This document shows positions 19,084 to 30,360 of a DNA stretch of 33,577 nucleotides, one piece after another. Within the stretch, counting starts at the first letter, position 1, and the number at the start of each line of letters is the position of its first letter. The notes beneath the pieces were generated by a model. It saw only the letters and a list, made by a program, of their open reading frames with translations. It made no database searches and had not been told where the DNA came from. This stretch comes from Melioribacter roseus (GTDB lineage: Bacteria; Bacteroidota; Ignavibacteria; Ignavibacteriales; Melioribacteraceae), in NCBI GenBank assembly GCA_020723165.1, contig DYJK01000031.1, positions 1 to 33,577 of the forward strand, in the 5' to 3' direction. The position numbers and the translations under genes are program-made.

Positions 19084-19196
19084 AGATAGAAACAATTTTA
19101 ACTGCCGTTTTAGTTATTGGCATTGTTTGGGGAGGAGTTACATTTTTCTTAAGCCATGCAATTAAACACGAACGAACTAAAATTGACAAAGATTAA
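19080..19196 (+). CDS. MetS-like small subunit of NSS transporter (38 residues)
   Basis: A micro-gene that runs ATG to TAA with 38 residues, MKIETILTAVLVIGIVWGGV then TFFLSHAIKHERTKIDKD. It has one membrane helix (about residues 5-24). The GIVWGG followed by an Ala-x-Lys-x-Glu basic tail is typical of MetS/MaAIMP small subunits, which sit beside NSS symporters and are required for MetP activity in Corynebacterium. The ATG overlaps the symporter stop by four bases (ATGA), and holA starts three bases after its stop. Position, size and pattern all agree. Automated callers may miss it because of its length. Confidence 0.82.
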   Translation: MKIETILTAVLVIGIVWGGVTFFLSHAIKHERTKIDKD

Positions 19197-19199
19197 GAA

Positions 19200-20213
19200 A
19201 TGGCAAAGTTAAAGTTACCGTCATATAAAGATTTGCAAAAGTATCTTAGCAAGGATAAGTTACTCCCGGTCTATTTTTTTTGTGGTGATGATGATTACGG
19301 AATTAGTCAGGCAGTTGATCAAGTTATTAAAATTGCTGAGCCATTAATTCAGTCTGATTTTGATAAAGAAATATTCAGCCTGGAAAAAGGTCAAAATTTA
19401 TCGCAATTACTTGATGCTGCATTAGCGTTTCCATTCGGAGGCGGTAAGAAAATAATTGTTATAAAGAACTTTGAAAAACTTAACGATAAGAAAGAATTTA
19501 CAAGTTACATCACTAGTCCACCAGATTTTACGGTACTTATCATCACTAATTCAGGAAAGGTTTCGGATGCATCACGGGAACCTTTTGCATCACTCCTAAA
19601 GAAAAATTTCTTATTTGAATTTAACAGTGAAAGAGGTGATGATTTAGTTGATTGGCTGATACATCAGACAAAGAAAATGGGAGCTAATTTTTCTGATGAC
19701 GGTGCCCGTTTACTGATTGAAATTGTTGGCGAAGATAAAAATCTACTTGAGATGCAGATAAACAAATTCATAGATTTTAATTTAGATAAGAAGAATATTA
19801 CCGACGAAGATATTAGAAAAATTGCATCCCCGACAAAAAACTATTCTATATTTGATTTACAAGATGCCATTGGTATTGGCAATAAGACTAAAGCTTTGGA
19901 AATTGCCTACAATCTTTTGGATGGGGGTATGGATATTGTTGCCATTATTAATATGATTGCAAAATTTATTATTACAGCAGCACAAATTATGGAGTTAATA
20001 AAATTAAATACTAACGACAATGAAGCGGCTAAGAAGATAAATGTAAGCTGGTATTACTATATTAATTGTAAAAAAGCCAAATTCTTGATGTCGGATGAAA
20101 GGTTGCTTGATTCATCCCGTGCATTGATGAATGCAGACGTTTCGGTGAAAACTACAAGTATGGATCCTAAAACTGTATTAACAATTCTTATTTCGGAAAT
20201 GATACATAATTGA
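19200..20213 (+). CDS. holA: DNA polymerase III delta subunit
   Basis: HolA is the delta subunit of the clamp loader and opens the beta sliding clamp. The 337 residues match the family length. The N-terminal AAA+-like domain shows LLPVYFFCGDDDYGISQAVDQVI and FPFGGGKKIIVIKNFEKL, and the nucleotide-binding loop is degenerate, as usual for delta. The middle has LLIEIVGEDKNLLEMQINK. The C-terminal collar region has IFDLQDAIGIGNKTKALEIAYNLLDGG. It starts three bases after the MetS-like gene without a Shine-Dalgarno site. It is followed by 94 bases of AT-rich sequence before the sigma factor gene. Confidence 0.93.
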   Translation: MAKLKLPSYKDLQKYLSKDKLLPVYFFCGDDDYGISQAVDQVIKIAEPLIQSDFDKEIFSLEKGQNLSQLLDAALAFPFGGGKKIIVIKNFEKLNDKKEFTSYITSPPDFTVLIITNSGKVSDASREPFASLLKKNFLFEFNSERGDDLVDWLIHQTKKMGANFSDDGARLLIEIVGEDKNLLEMQINKFIDFNLDKKNITDEDIRKIASPTKNYSIFDLQDAIGIGNKTKALEIAYNLLDGGMDIVAIINMIAKFIITAAQIMELIKLNTNDNEAAKKINVSWYYYINCKKAKFLMSDERLLDSSRALMNADVSVKTTSMDPKTVLTILISEMIHN

Positions 20214-20307
20214 TTCACTTAAACTTATTAATCCTTGCAAAAAAAATGATTTATGGGTAAAATTAACCCCGAAAATTTGAAACAATCTTATTATTGGACG
20301 AGTATAA

Positions 20308-20898
20308 TTGGCTCAAGATAAAATATTGGTAGAACTGACAGACGAAGAACTTATTAAGGTCTTTCAACAAACAAATGATTTAGCGCCTTATGAAATATTG
20401 GTAAAGCGTTATAAGGACCCACTAATGAATTTTGTTTACAGATTTGTTGGCGATCGTGATGCGTGTACAGATATTGTCCAGGATACGATGATCAAATTCT
20501 ACCTTAACAAGGACTCTTATCGTGAATTTGCAAAGTTCTCTACTTGGATATACACAATTGCCGGTAACCTTGCCAAGAATGAACTGAAGAGAAGACGCCG
20601 GAGAAATATTTTTTCGCTCGATAATAGCGACGATGAAAGAACACCACAAATTGAAGATAAATCTTTTGTTGCGCCTGATCGAGCAACTGACAGTGAAATT
20701 AAAAATGAGATGATCCAGAGAGCACTGTTAAAAGTTAAACCCGTTTACCGGGAAGTTGTAATATTAAGAGATGTTCAGGAGTTCTCCTACGAGGAGATAG
20801 CAGAAATTACACGTCTTTCAATAGGAACAGTTAAATCAAGAATTAATCGCGGTAGAAATCAATTACAAAAATTATTGAAAAACATTTATAGAGAGTAA
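20308..20898 (+). CDS. ECF-type RNA polymerase sigma factor (sigma-70 family)
   Basis: Alternative sigma factors of this group redirect RNA polymerase to stress or envelope promoters. The 196 residues contain region 2, YEILVKRYKDPLMNFVYRFVGD, DIVQDTMIKFY and FSTWIYTIAGNLAKNELKRRRR. Region 4 is LLKVKPVYREVVILRDVQEFSYEEIAEITRLSIGTVKSRINRGRNQL. The start is a TTG at 20308 with an in-frame TAA immediately before it. The first in-frame ATG would cut into region 2, so TTG is nearly forced; GGACGAG at 20296-20302 is a weak ribosome site. A TATAATTG overlaps the start. The gap 20214-20307 probably holds the promoter. The next gene is a likely partner. Confidence 0.9.
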   Translation: MAQDKILVELTDEELIKVFQQTNDLAPYEILVKRYKDPLMNFVYRFVGDRDACTDIVQDTMIKFYLNKDSYREFAKFSTWIYTIAGNLAKNELKRRRRRNIFSLDNSDDERTPQIEDKSFVAPDRATDSEIKNEMIQRALLKVKPVYREVVILRDVQEFSYEEIAEITRLSIGTVKSRINRGRNQLQKLLKNIYRE

Positions 20899-20902
20899 GC
20901 CT

Positions 20903-21586
20903 ATGGAGATAAAAGATTACAATGATAAAATGGAATTTTCAGAATTAAAAAATGATTTAAAAAATCTTCCTAAAATTGGTACTCCAGACAATTTTGAATA
21001 TAATCTATATACTAAAATTCAGAATAAGTCCTTTGCTAATCTCTCTGTGCAAAGAGAAAAATTCAACTTGGTTAAATTTTTCGCTCCATCAGCAATTGTG
21101 GTTACCGCATTAATAGCTTTTTTTGTATTTCTGCCTAACTCTGATCAGCAATTGGATAATCCATTAATGTCTGAACCGCAAGAAATCACAAGCAATGGTC
21201 AGCAAGTTGTTGAAACAATACAAAATGGCAGCGCTCCTAATCAGGAAGTTTCCACAACGTCTAATCCCAATTCTGTTAATTTGCAGAGTCCAAATAAAGC
21301 GCCGGCAAGCCCGAACATAGTTGCAAAAAAAGAAAATAAATACCCGATTAACAGAAATCAGTCTGTTGCGGTTGATGAATTTATTTCAGGTGATAATAAG
21401 AATAGATCTGACATCCGCCAGGGTAATGTTGTTAATAGCGGTACCGGTAGGGATGAATTTGACGGGTTTTTTGTAAGAGAGCAGCCGGACCAAAAAACTC
21501 TTGAAAAGTACCGGGCAATGATCGATTCTGTTAAAAGAGCCCAGGCAAAACAAGATTCCTTGAAAAAAGCTAAAAAAACTAAATAG
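20903..21586 (+). CDS. Single-pass membrane protein, possible anti-sigma factor
   Basis: A 227-residue protein encoded four bases after the ECF sigma factor. Residues 1-50 are a charged cytoplasmic segment. One membrane helix follows (about residues 57-76, FFAPSAIVVTALIAFFVFLP). The long periplasmic part is rich in Asn, Gln, Ser and Pro. The C-terminus is Lys- and Ala-rich and probably helical (EKYRAMIDSVKRAQAKQDSL). The gene order and topology suit an anti-sigma factor. There is no HxxxCxxC zinc-binding motif of the ZAS type, so this is inference from position only. Confidence 0.6.
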   Translation: MEIKDYNDKMEFSELKNDLKNLPKIGTPDNFEYNLYTKIQNKSFANLSVQREKFNLVKFFAPSAIVVTALIAFFVFLPNSDQQLDNPLMSEPQEITSNGQQVVETIQNGSAPNQEVSTTSNPNSVNLQSPNKAPASPNIVAKKENKYPINRNQSVAVDEFISGDNKNRSDIRQGNVVNSGTGRDEFDGFFVREQPDQKTLEKYRAMIDSVKRAQAKQDSLKKAKKTK

Positions 21587-21666
21587 TTACAGCGACCCAT
21601 ATTTGGTTTTTTAGCCATGTATCGTTAAATTTACCACTCAAATTTTAACAAGGACGTAAAATAGAT

Positions 21667-21873
21667 ATGAAACCAGGTATTCATCCGGCTTACAAAAAAT
21701 GTGAAGTTTCGTGTGTTTGTGGCAATACATTTATTACCAGATCGACAGTTAGCTCAATAAAATTGGAAATTTGCTCTGAATGTCATCCGTTTTTTACCGG
21801 GAAACAGAAGATTGTTGACTCAACTGGAAGAGTTGAGAGATTCAAGAAAAAATACGGAATTAAGCAAGCTTAA
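21667..21873 (+). CDS. rpmE: 50S ribosomal protein L31
   Basis: L31 lies at the central protuberance and bridges the subunits. The 68 residues begin with [14 protein letters not shown] and carry zinc-ligand pairs Cys16/Cys18 and Cys36/Cys39 (CVCGN and CSECHPF). This is the zinc-binding C+ form. [25 protein letters not shown] is the standard C-terminus. AAGGA at 21651-21655 precedes the ATG. The gene stands 80 bases from the membrane-protein gene before it and is followed by a strong terminator, so it may be a single-gene unit. Confidence 0.97.
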   Translation: MKPGIHPAYKKCEVSCVCGNTFITRSTVSSIKLEICSECHPFFTGKQKIVDSTGRVERFKKKYGIKQA

Positions 21874-21892
21874 TTTTTCTAAGTTTTGGTTT

Positions 21893-21925
21893 AGGGCTGT
21901 TGAAGTACAGCCCTTTTTATTTTTT
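21893..21925 (+). terminator. Intrinsic terminator after rpmE
   Basis: An eight-pair stem AGGGCTGT/ACAGCCCT (21893-21900 with 21907-21914) encloses a six-base TGAAGT loop. It runs into TTTTTATTTTTT. It is the clearest rho-independent terminator in the window and lies 20 bases after the rpmE stop. Confidence 0.92.
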
Positions 21926-21964
21926 AAATACCTACCGCTTTAAGATTATCCTTAACTGAATTTT

Positions 21965-23338
21965 ATGGTAACTGAAGAGAACATCGAAAAACAAGCCATT
22001 AATCTTTATCAAGGTGTGAGAGGATTCGCTGTAAAAATCCTCAATCGGATTGATAGAACCGATGCTTATTTAGATAAACTGTTAGAAATTGAATTGAAAA
22101 ATTCAAACCTATCCGGTCCCGATAAAGCTCTTCTCTTCGAGATTGTCCATGGTGTTATGCGTTGGATGGGAAGAATAGATTGGATACTAAACGGATTTTA
22201 TAAAGGTCAATTCTCTAAAGTTGTACCCAACATTAAAAACGCTTTGCGAGTAGCGCTTTACCAAATTTTATTTCTTGATAAAATCCCAGACTATGCCGCT
22301 GTTAATGAAGCTGTAGAATTTGTAAAAAAACTACAAGGGCAGAAGTACGCTGATTTGGCAAATGCTGTACTAAGAAATATAATCCGAAGCAAAGATTCTA
22401 TTCGTTACCCGGATCCGAATGAAGACGTGGTTGCATATTTAAGCGCGTATTATTCCCACCCTTCATGGATGGTAAAAAGATGGCTTAGTAGATATGGTAA
22501 GGAACAGACAGAAAAATTATTGTCATTTAATAATAATAAGCCTTCGCACACACTAAGGATCAACGGTTTGGTAACTAACAAAGATGAGTTTATCAAATTG
22601 CTTGATTCGGTAGAACTAAAATATTCTTTCAGTAAATATCTGCCAAACTTTATCCGATTGAACATTCTAACCAACATTACTGATTGGGAATATTTTAATA
22701 AAGGATACTTTTCTATTCAGGATGAAAGCACAGCGTTTCCGGTTCTTTTACTTGAAGCAGAACCTGGCATGAGGATATTAGATTTATGTGCGGCGCCGGG
22801 TGGTAAAACTGCATATATAGCTGAAATATTGCAGAATAGTGGTGAAATAATTGCAATTGACCGCTTTGAAAGCAGATTGAAAATTCTTCAGAGAAACTTA
22901 AGCCGTTTGAATATTTCTAGCGTTAAAACGATTGTAAAGGATGCATTGGAATATGAAGATGAACTAGGCTTCGATAGAATATTGGTTGACGCACCTTGTT
23001 CAGGGTTGGGCACACTAACAAAAAAACCTGATTTGAAATGGAAGAAAGACTTGGGGGATATTAGAAAAATTGTTAATATTCAGTATAATTTGATAAAAAA
23101 AGGTGCATCGTTGTTAAAGGTTGGTGGAAGCATGGTTTACAGTACGTGTACTATGGAACCGGAAGAAAACCAGGAAATGATTAAAAAGTTTTTAAGCGAA
23201 TATCCAAATTTTGAACTTGTTAATGCATCAAATATTTTGAACAGCGAATTAGTCGATAATGATGGATTTGTTTGCACTTATCCCCACATTCACGGAATTG
23301 ACGGATCATTTGCCGCAAAGCTGGTTAGGAAACATTAA
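21965..23338 (+). CDS. rsmB: 16S rRNA (cytosine-967-C5)-methyltransferase
   Basis: RsmB uses S-adenosylmethionine to methylate C967 of 16S rRNA. The 457-residue product has an N-terminal NusB-like RNA-binding domain (about residues 15-150, including LPDYAAVNEAVEFVK-type helix NusB features). The Rossmann methyltransferase domain shows ILDLCAAPGGKTAYIAEIL (SAM site), VDAPCSGLGTLTKKPDLKWK with the motif IV cysteine, and VYSTCTMEPEENQ with the motif VI catalytic cysteine. The NusB domain separates it from RsmF-type enzymes. The start has no clear Shine-Dalgarno. It begins 39 bases after the rpmE terminator, so a promoter should lie close by. Confidence 0.93.
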   Translation: MVTEENIEKQAINLYQGVRGFAVKILNRIDRTDAYLDKLLEIELKNSNLSGPDKALLFEIVHGVMRWMGRIDWILNGFYKGQFSKVVPNIKNALRVALYQILFLDKIPDYAAVNEAVEFVKKLQGQKYADLANAVLRNIIRSKDSIRYPDPNEDVVAYLSAYYSHPSWMVKRWLSRYGKEQTEKLLSFNNNKPSHTLRINGLVTNKDEFIKLLDSVELKYSFSKYLPNFIRLNILTNITDWEYFNKGYFSIQDESTAFPVLLLEAEPGMRILDLCAAPGGKTAYIAEILQNSGEIIAIDRFESRLKILQRNLSRLNISSVKTIVKDALEYEDELGFDRILVDAPCSGLGTLTKKPDLKWKKDLGDIRKIVNIQYNLIKKGASLLKVGGSMVYSTCTMEPEENQEMIKKFLSEYPNFELVNASNILNSELVDNDGFVCTYPHIHGIDGSFAAKLVRKH

Positions 23339-23350
23339 AGACGAAAATAA

Positions 23351-26210
<2,860 letters not shown>

Positions 26211-26213
26211 GCG

Positions 26214-26744
26214 ATGTTCGAAAACGTTAAAAAGAAAATTGGGCGTTATTTACTGAACAAGAAATATTGTAAAACCGATCAATTGGTTATTAACTATAAT
26301 AATACCCTCGTAAAATCATCTGATATTTTTGTGATCATGCCGAGAGATGATCAGGACTTTTACCACTCGCTCGATCTAATTAAGTATTTGTTAAACCAGG
26401 GAAAACGTATTACACTATTTCTACCTGAATTCAAATACAGTCTAATACCGGAAAAAGATAAATATAAATTTGTGTCATATCATCCACAGCAGACTACAAG
26501 ATTTTTTCTGCCGGATAAAACTCTAGAATCGCTGCTTAAAATAAAAGAATTTGATATAGTTATTGATTTGAACCGCAATGAAGATCTCTTTTACAGTGCC
26601 GCTGCTAATATTGTAAAGTCAAAAGTACGTATTGGATTTTCAAGACAATTCTCGGAAAGTTATTATAATCTTCAGTATATGGATAAGAATAATCAATTGG
26701 ATACTATTTATAATGGATTTTTGGGCTTTTTAAAGATGTTTTAA
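26214..26744 (+). CDS. Short glycosyltransferase-9-like protein, function unknown
   Basis: A 176-residue protein starting three bases after ligA. Residues 33-150 look like the N-terminal Rossmann half of GT9 heptosyltransferases: SSDIFVIMPRDDQDFYHSLDLIKYLL, then FDIVIDLNRNEDLFYSAAANIVKSKVRIGF. The C-terminal nucleotide-sugar half is absent, and no remnant follows in any frame before the STAS gene. This is therefore a stable short protein and not a recent truncation. It recalls the small ligA-adjacent proteins of Bacteroidota listed as DUF6913. Without the donor-binding half, transferase activity is doubtful. I give no function. Confidence 0.7.
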   Translation: MFENVKKKIGRYLLNKKYCKTDQLVINYNNTLVKSSDIFVIMPRDDQDFYHSLDLIKYLLNQGKRITLFLPEFKYSLIPEKDKYKFVSYHPQQTTRFFLPDKTLESLLKIKEFDIVIDLNRNEDLFYSAAANIVKSKVRIGFSRQFSESYYNLQYMDKNNQLDTIYNGFLGFLKMF

Positions 26745-26814
26745 ATTTATCTTTTTGAATAATTAAATGAATTTGTAGATTAGAGATGTAAATAATCAAA
26801 TATGGCGTATTCAG

Positions 26815-27177
26815 ATGAGTGAAAACATTAATTATGAATTAAAAAAGACGAAGGACATAGCAATTTTCAAGCTAAACGAAAAGCGTTTTGATGCTTCAAT
26901 TGCGGGTTTTGTCAAAGGTGAATTCACAATTCTGCTTCATACTGAAGATGTAAAGAAATTAATTATTGACCTTTCCGAAGTTGAATATTGCGATAGTTCA
27001 GGCTTAAGTGCCATTCTGCTCGCTTTTAGAATACTGCAAACTAATGAAGGGCTGATCAGGTTAGCTTCACCTACTAAAAATGTCAAAACATTAATTGAAA
27101 TATCTCAATTAGATAGAGTCTTAACCGTTTGTAATACCGTTAACGAAGCGATTAAAGATCTGGAAGAAATAAAATAG
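26815..27177 (+). CDS. STAS-domain protein, anti-sigma factor antagonist type
   Basis: A 120-residue protein that is almost entirely one STAS domain. The segment VKKLIIDLSEVEYCDSSGLSAILLAFRIL matches the SpoIIAA/RsbV core, and Ser61 of DSSG aligns with the phosphorylated Ser58 of B. subtilis SpoIIAA. Members are switched by kinase-phosphatase pairs and regulate anti-sigma factors or other targets. No kinase or phosphatase partner is encoded next to it, so it probably works with partners elsewhere. The 70 bases before it are AT-rich, with only a weak ribosome-binding region. The family call is firm and the pathway is not known. Confidence 0.9.
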   Translation: MSENINYELKKTKDIAIFKLNEKRFDASIAGFVKGEFTILLHTEDVKKLIIDLSEVEYCDSSGLSAILLAFRILQTNEGLIRLASPTKNVKTLIEISQLDRVLTVCNTVNEAIKDLEEIK

Positions 27178-27293
27178 CAATCTTCAACAATTTACGAATC
27201 AATTTGACATACCGGGTATCCATTTCGAAAATTGAAACATCATCTTTTTTTCTACTTATATATATTAAATAATAAATTAACCTTTTCGGAAAA

Positions 27294-28139
27294 ATGCTTA
27301 GTAAAGAATCATTAAAAAAAATTCAACTGGTAGTCTGCGATTTAGACGGGACACTTCTGAACAACAGCAATCAACTCGACGAGCTGACTATCCAACTTGT
27401 TAAAGAATTGAAAAAAGCCGGGGTATTATTTTCTATTGCTACCGGCAGACTGCATAACGCAGTATTAAGTTATGCTAAACTGCTCGATATTAAAATTCCA
27501 ATTATAACAATGGACGGAACCTTTATAAAAGAGACCGAAGACAATGATATTATTTATAAATCGTTTGTCCCGGTCAGGTATGTTAAACGGGCACTGAAAT
27601 TTGCTGATCGTTATTATCTTAAAGTTGCTTTATGTCAGGATTCAGCCATCTACTTTACCGAAGATAATTCTGTAATTCAAACGTTATTAGAAAAGAATGA
27701 TGCAATTTTTAGGCAAGTTGATTCTTATGACAGTCATTTGGAAAATACACTCGAAATTCTTTTAACGGGCGATCAAAGTGCCAATATTAAAACTGTCGCT
27801 AACAAAATGGCGTTCCCGTATACGTTCGGAATCCAATCAAACTATTATAAGTCTCAATCACATGGCGGAGTTTATTATATTGAGATTAGAAAAATTGGTG
27901 CTAGTAAAGGTGAGGGGCTTTTAAATCTTTGTAAGTACCTCAAAATTGATATTGAAAACACTGCCGTAGTTGGCGATTGGTATAACGATAAAAGTCTATT
28001 TGATACCGATGCTGTTAAAATTGCTGTTGCTAATGCTGTACCTGAACTTAAAAAGACAGCCGATTTTATTACCAAGAAGAGTAACGATGAAAACGGCATA
28101 GTCGAATTTTTAGAGATGTTGCTAAAAGCTAAACAATAA
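27294..28139 (+). CDS. Cof-type HAD-superfamily phosphatase
   Basis: HAD phosphatases of the Cof subgroup hydrolyse small phosphorylated metabolites such as sugar phosphates and flavin or pyridoxal phosphates. The 281 residues show motif I VCDLDGTLL with Asp16 (nucleophile) and Asp18, and motif II as SIATGR. Motif III lysine is in GASKGEGLLNL, and motif IV is VVGDWYNDKSLF. A C2-type cap lies between motifs II and III, typical of Cof. The substrate cannot be read from sequence. It follows a 116-base gap after the STAS gene, the longest in the window, so it probably begins a new transcript leading into the HD-domain gene. Confidence 0.9.
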   Translation: MLSKESLKKIQLVVCDLDGTLLNNSNQLDELTIQLVKELKKAGVLFSIATGRLHNAVLSYAKLLDIKIPIITMDGTFIKETEDNDIIYKSFVPVRYVKRALKFADRYYLKVALCQDSAIYFTEDNSVIQTLLEKNDAIFRQVDSYDSHLENTLEILLTGDQSANIKTVANKMAFPYTFGIQSNYYKSQSHGGVYYIEIRKIGASKGEGLLNLCKYLKIDIENTAVVGDWYNDKSLFDTDAVKIAVANAVPELKKTADFITKKSNDENGIVEFLEMLLKAKQ

Positions 28140-28155
28140 CAAACATTTGTTTTGG

Positions 28156-30357
28156 ATGGACCCACAATTAAAAATAAAATTGAAAGAGAGCAAAAGAATA
28201 AAAATTCTTATTGTACTCGTCACTATTATTCTAATTGTTATGATGTTCCCGAAAGGCGAATCAATAGAATCCGAAGTTACCATCGGTTCTGTGTGGATTA
28301 AAGATGATCTTATTGCCTCAACTACTTTCGAGATCCTAAAAAATAAAGAGCAATTTGAAAAAGAAAAACTGCAAGCTTCTTCAAAAATCTTCCCGATATT
28401 TTTGCGTGATAATAGCATTACAGCAATTACAATCGATTCTATTAAAAGGGATAATAAAAATTTAATCAATATAATTGCCCGGACTAACAGCAGTAACATT
28501 GAATTACAAAACAAATTGTTCCTCAGCGATCAATCTTTTACAACCTTCTACAGATTAAGGTATCTCCCTAATTCTTTCCGCGAGTTAAAAACTAATACAT
28601 TATTTGGAATATTAAATCACGCTGTTGAGTTGCTGAACCGGATATATCAAAGAGGTCTCCTGAATGTTACGTATAATGAAATAAATCGTGATAGTGTTTC
28701 AGTCCGTGATGGAAAGTTTGAAAGAATTTTTCCAAAAGAATTGTACTTCGATAGATATTCCGTTAATAAATTCTTAGACGAATATATCGAAAATAACATA
28801 GGCAAAAACAGCGAGGTGATAGAAGCTTTTTCAGAGTATCTATTGTACCATCTCAAACCTAATTTAATTTACAGTTTTGAACTCACGAGTATTGCAATAG
28901 CTGACGCTAAAGATAAAGTACCTAGAAACGTCGGCATTGTTAATGAAAATGAAAGAATAGTTGCAAAACACGATAGGATTACACCGGATGTAAAATTAAA
29001 AATTGATTCGTACCGTGTTGCAAAGGGAGAAGAAACTGGTTTCTGGGGGAGGTTCAGCCAAAACTTAGGTAAGTCTATACATGTTTCGATAATAATTTTG
29101 TTGCTGATTATTTATATCTATTTATTCCGTAAGAGAATCTATAATGATAATATTAAAATTTTACTGATCTCAATTATCATTCTGTTTATTAGCTTTTTGA
29201 CGTTTCTGATTTATAGTCTTAATGTTTCGTCACCGGTTGAGTTTTTAGTTGTTGTCCCGGTCGCTTCGATGCTGCTTACTATAATATTTGATTCGCGCAT
29301 AGGGTTTTACGGTACTGTTGTGGTTTCATTAATAGTGGGCGGATTGAGGGGCAACGATTATGTATTCACTATTATGAATATTGTTGCCGGGGGTTTATCG
29401 GCATATACAGTGCGTGATATAAAAAATCGTACTCAGATATTTCGTTCATTCTTTTTCATTCTTGTTGGATACGTAATTAGTATTATCGCTTTTGGATTAG
29501 AAAGATTCGCTTCATTTGATCAAATGACTGTTAGTTTTGCATTCGCAGCATCCAATGCACTAATAAGTCCGGTTTTTACATACGGCCTGATAATTTTTAT
29601 CGAAAGAATTTTTAAGATTACTACAGAATTAACATTACTTGAACTGACCGATTTCAATCATCCGCTATTAAAAGAACTTGCAAGGAATGCAACCGGAACA
29701 TTTAACCATTCAATGATTATGGGGACACTTGCCGAGACAGCGTCAGAGGCAATTGGTGCAAATTCTATATTATGCCGCGTTGGTGCTTATTATCATGATA
29801 TCGGTAAATCACTTGACCCGGCAAGCTTTGTTGAAAATCAAATTGCTTCCGAAAATATTCATGAAAGATTAAAGCCTGAAAAGAGTTTAGAACTGATTCT
29901 CAATCATGTTAAAAAAGGAATTGAAATTGCTGAGCAATATAATATTCCGAAAGAAGTAGTAAATTTTATCCCGATGCACCATGGTACGATGGTAGTAACT
30001 TACTTTTATGAAAAAGCCAAGAATTTATATGGTGAGAATAATGTTAATATTGATGATTACCGTTACCCGGGACCAAAACCTGACTCGAAAGAAACTGCTA
30101 TAGTTATGCTTGCCGATGCATGCGAATCAACGATTCGTTCGCTTACCAATGCCGATCCGGAGAAAATTGAAAATGTAATTAATAATCTTATCTCCGCAAG
30201 GATTGATGACGGTCAGCTGGATAATGCACCACTTACATTTAAGGATATAAAAAAGATCAAGGAATCATTCTTTAATATTCTTGTAGGACAACATCATAAA
30301 AGAATAAAATACCCCAAACAAGAAGAGCTGGAATCACTTAAAGATGAGAAGCTTTAA
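28156..30357 (+). CDS. PgpH-like 7TM HD-domain phosphohydrolase
   Basis: The layout matches PgpH, which hydrolyses cyclic di-AMP. There is one N-terminal membrane helix (about 12-30), then a large extracytoplasmic 7TMR-HDED domain to about 290. Seven membrane helices follow to about 490 (including LLLIIYIYLFRKRI and SPVEFLVVVPVASMLLTIIF). A cytoplasmic HD domain comes last, with His518 in FNHSMIMG, His547-Asp548 in YYHDIGK, and PMHHGT further on. I prefer ATG 28156 (733 residues) over the TTG at 28147. c-di-AMP specificity is from family knowledge, and no synthase gene is visible. XerC/D starts three bases after the stop. Confidence 0.88.
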   Translation: MDPQLKIKLKESKRIKILIVLVTIILIVMMFPKGESIESEVTIGSVWIKDDLIASTTFEILKNKEQFEKEKLQASSKIFPIFLRDNSITAITIDSIKRDNKNLINIIARTNSSNIELQNKLFLSDQSFTTFYRLRYLPNSFRELKTNTLFGILNHAVELLNRIYQRGLLNVTYNEINRDSVSVRDGKFERIFPKELYFDRYSVNKFLDEYIENNIGKNSEVIEAFSEYLLYHLKPNLIYSFELTSIAIADAKDKVPRNVGIVNENERIVAKHDRITPDVKLKIDSYRVAKGEETGFWGRFSQNLGKSIHVSIIILLLIIYIYLFRKRIYNDNIKILLISIIILFISFLTFLIYSLNVSSPVEFLVVVPVASMLLTIIFDSRIGFYGTVVVSLIVGGLRGNDYVFTIMNIVAGGLSAYTVRDIKNRTQIFRSFFFILVGYVISIIAFGLERFASFDQMTVSFAFAASNALISPVFTYGLIIFIERIFKITTELTLLELTDFNHPLLKELARNATGTFNHSMIMGTLAETASEAIGANSILCRVGAYYHDIGKSLDPASFVENQIASENIHERLKPEKSLELILNHVKKGIEIAEQYNIPKEVVNFIPMHHGTMVVTYFYEKAKNLYGENNVNIDDYRYPGPKPDSKETAIVMLADACESTIRSLTNADPEKIENVINNLISARIDDGQLDNAPLTFKDIKKIKESFFNILVGQHHKRIKYPKQEELESLKDEKL

Positions 30358-30360
30358 AAA

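Noticed and set aside
20256-20270. GGGT/ACCC inverted repeat after holA as a terminator
   Set aside because: Only four base pairs form and no T-run follows.
21590-21616. Possible terminator after the sigma partner gene (ACC...GGT then TTTTTT)
   Set aside because: The T-run is present, but the stem is only three or four pairs and too weak to support.
26745-26814. Remnant of a GT9 C-terminal half after the short GT9-like gene
   Set aside because: The 70 bases hold no coding pattern in any frame and the STAS gene follows, so there is no sign of a frameshift.
27204-27232. TTGACA with a GAAAAT 17 bases later as a promoter for the HAD gene
   Set aside because: The -10 match is poor and Bacteroidota-type promoters use other motifs, so I could not support it.
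28141-28152. AAACA/TGTTT inverted repeat before the PgpH-like gene
   Set aside because: A five-pair AT-rich palindrome of this size is expected by chance in AT-rich intergenic DNA.
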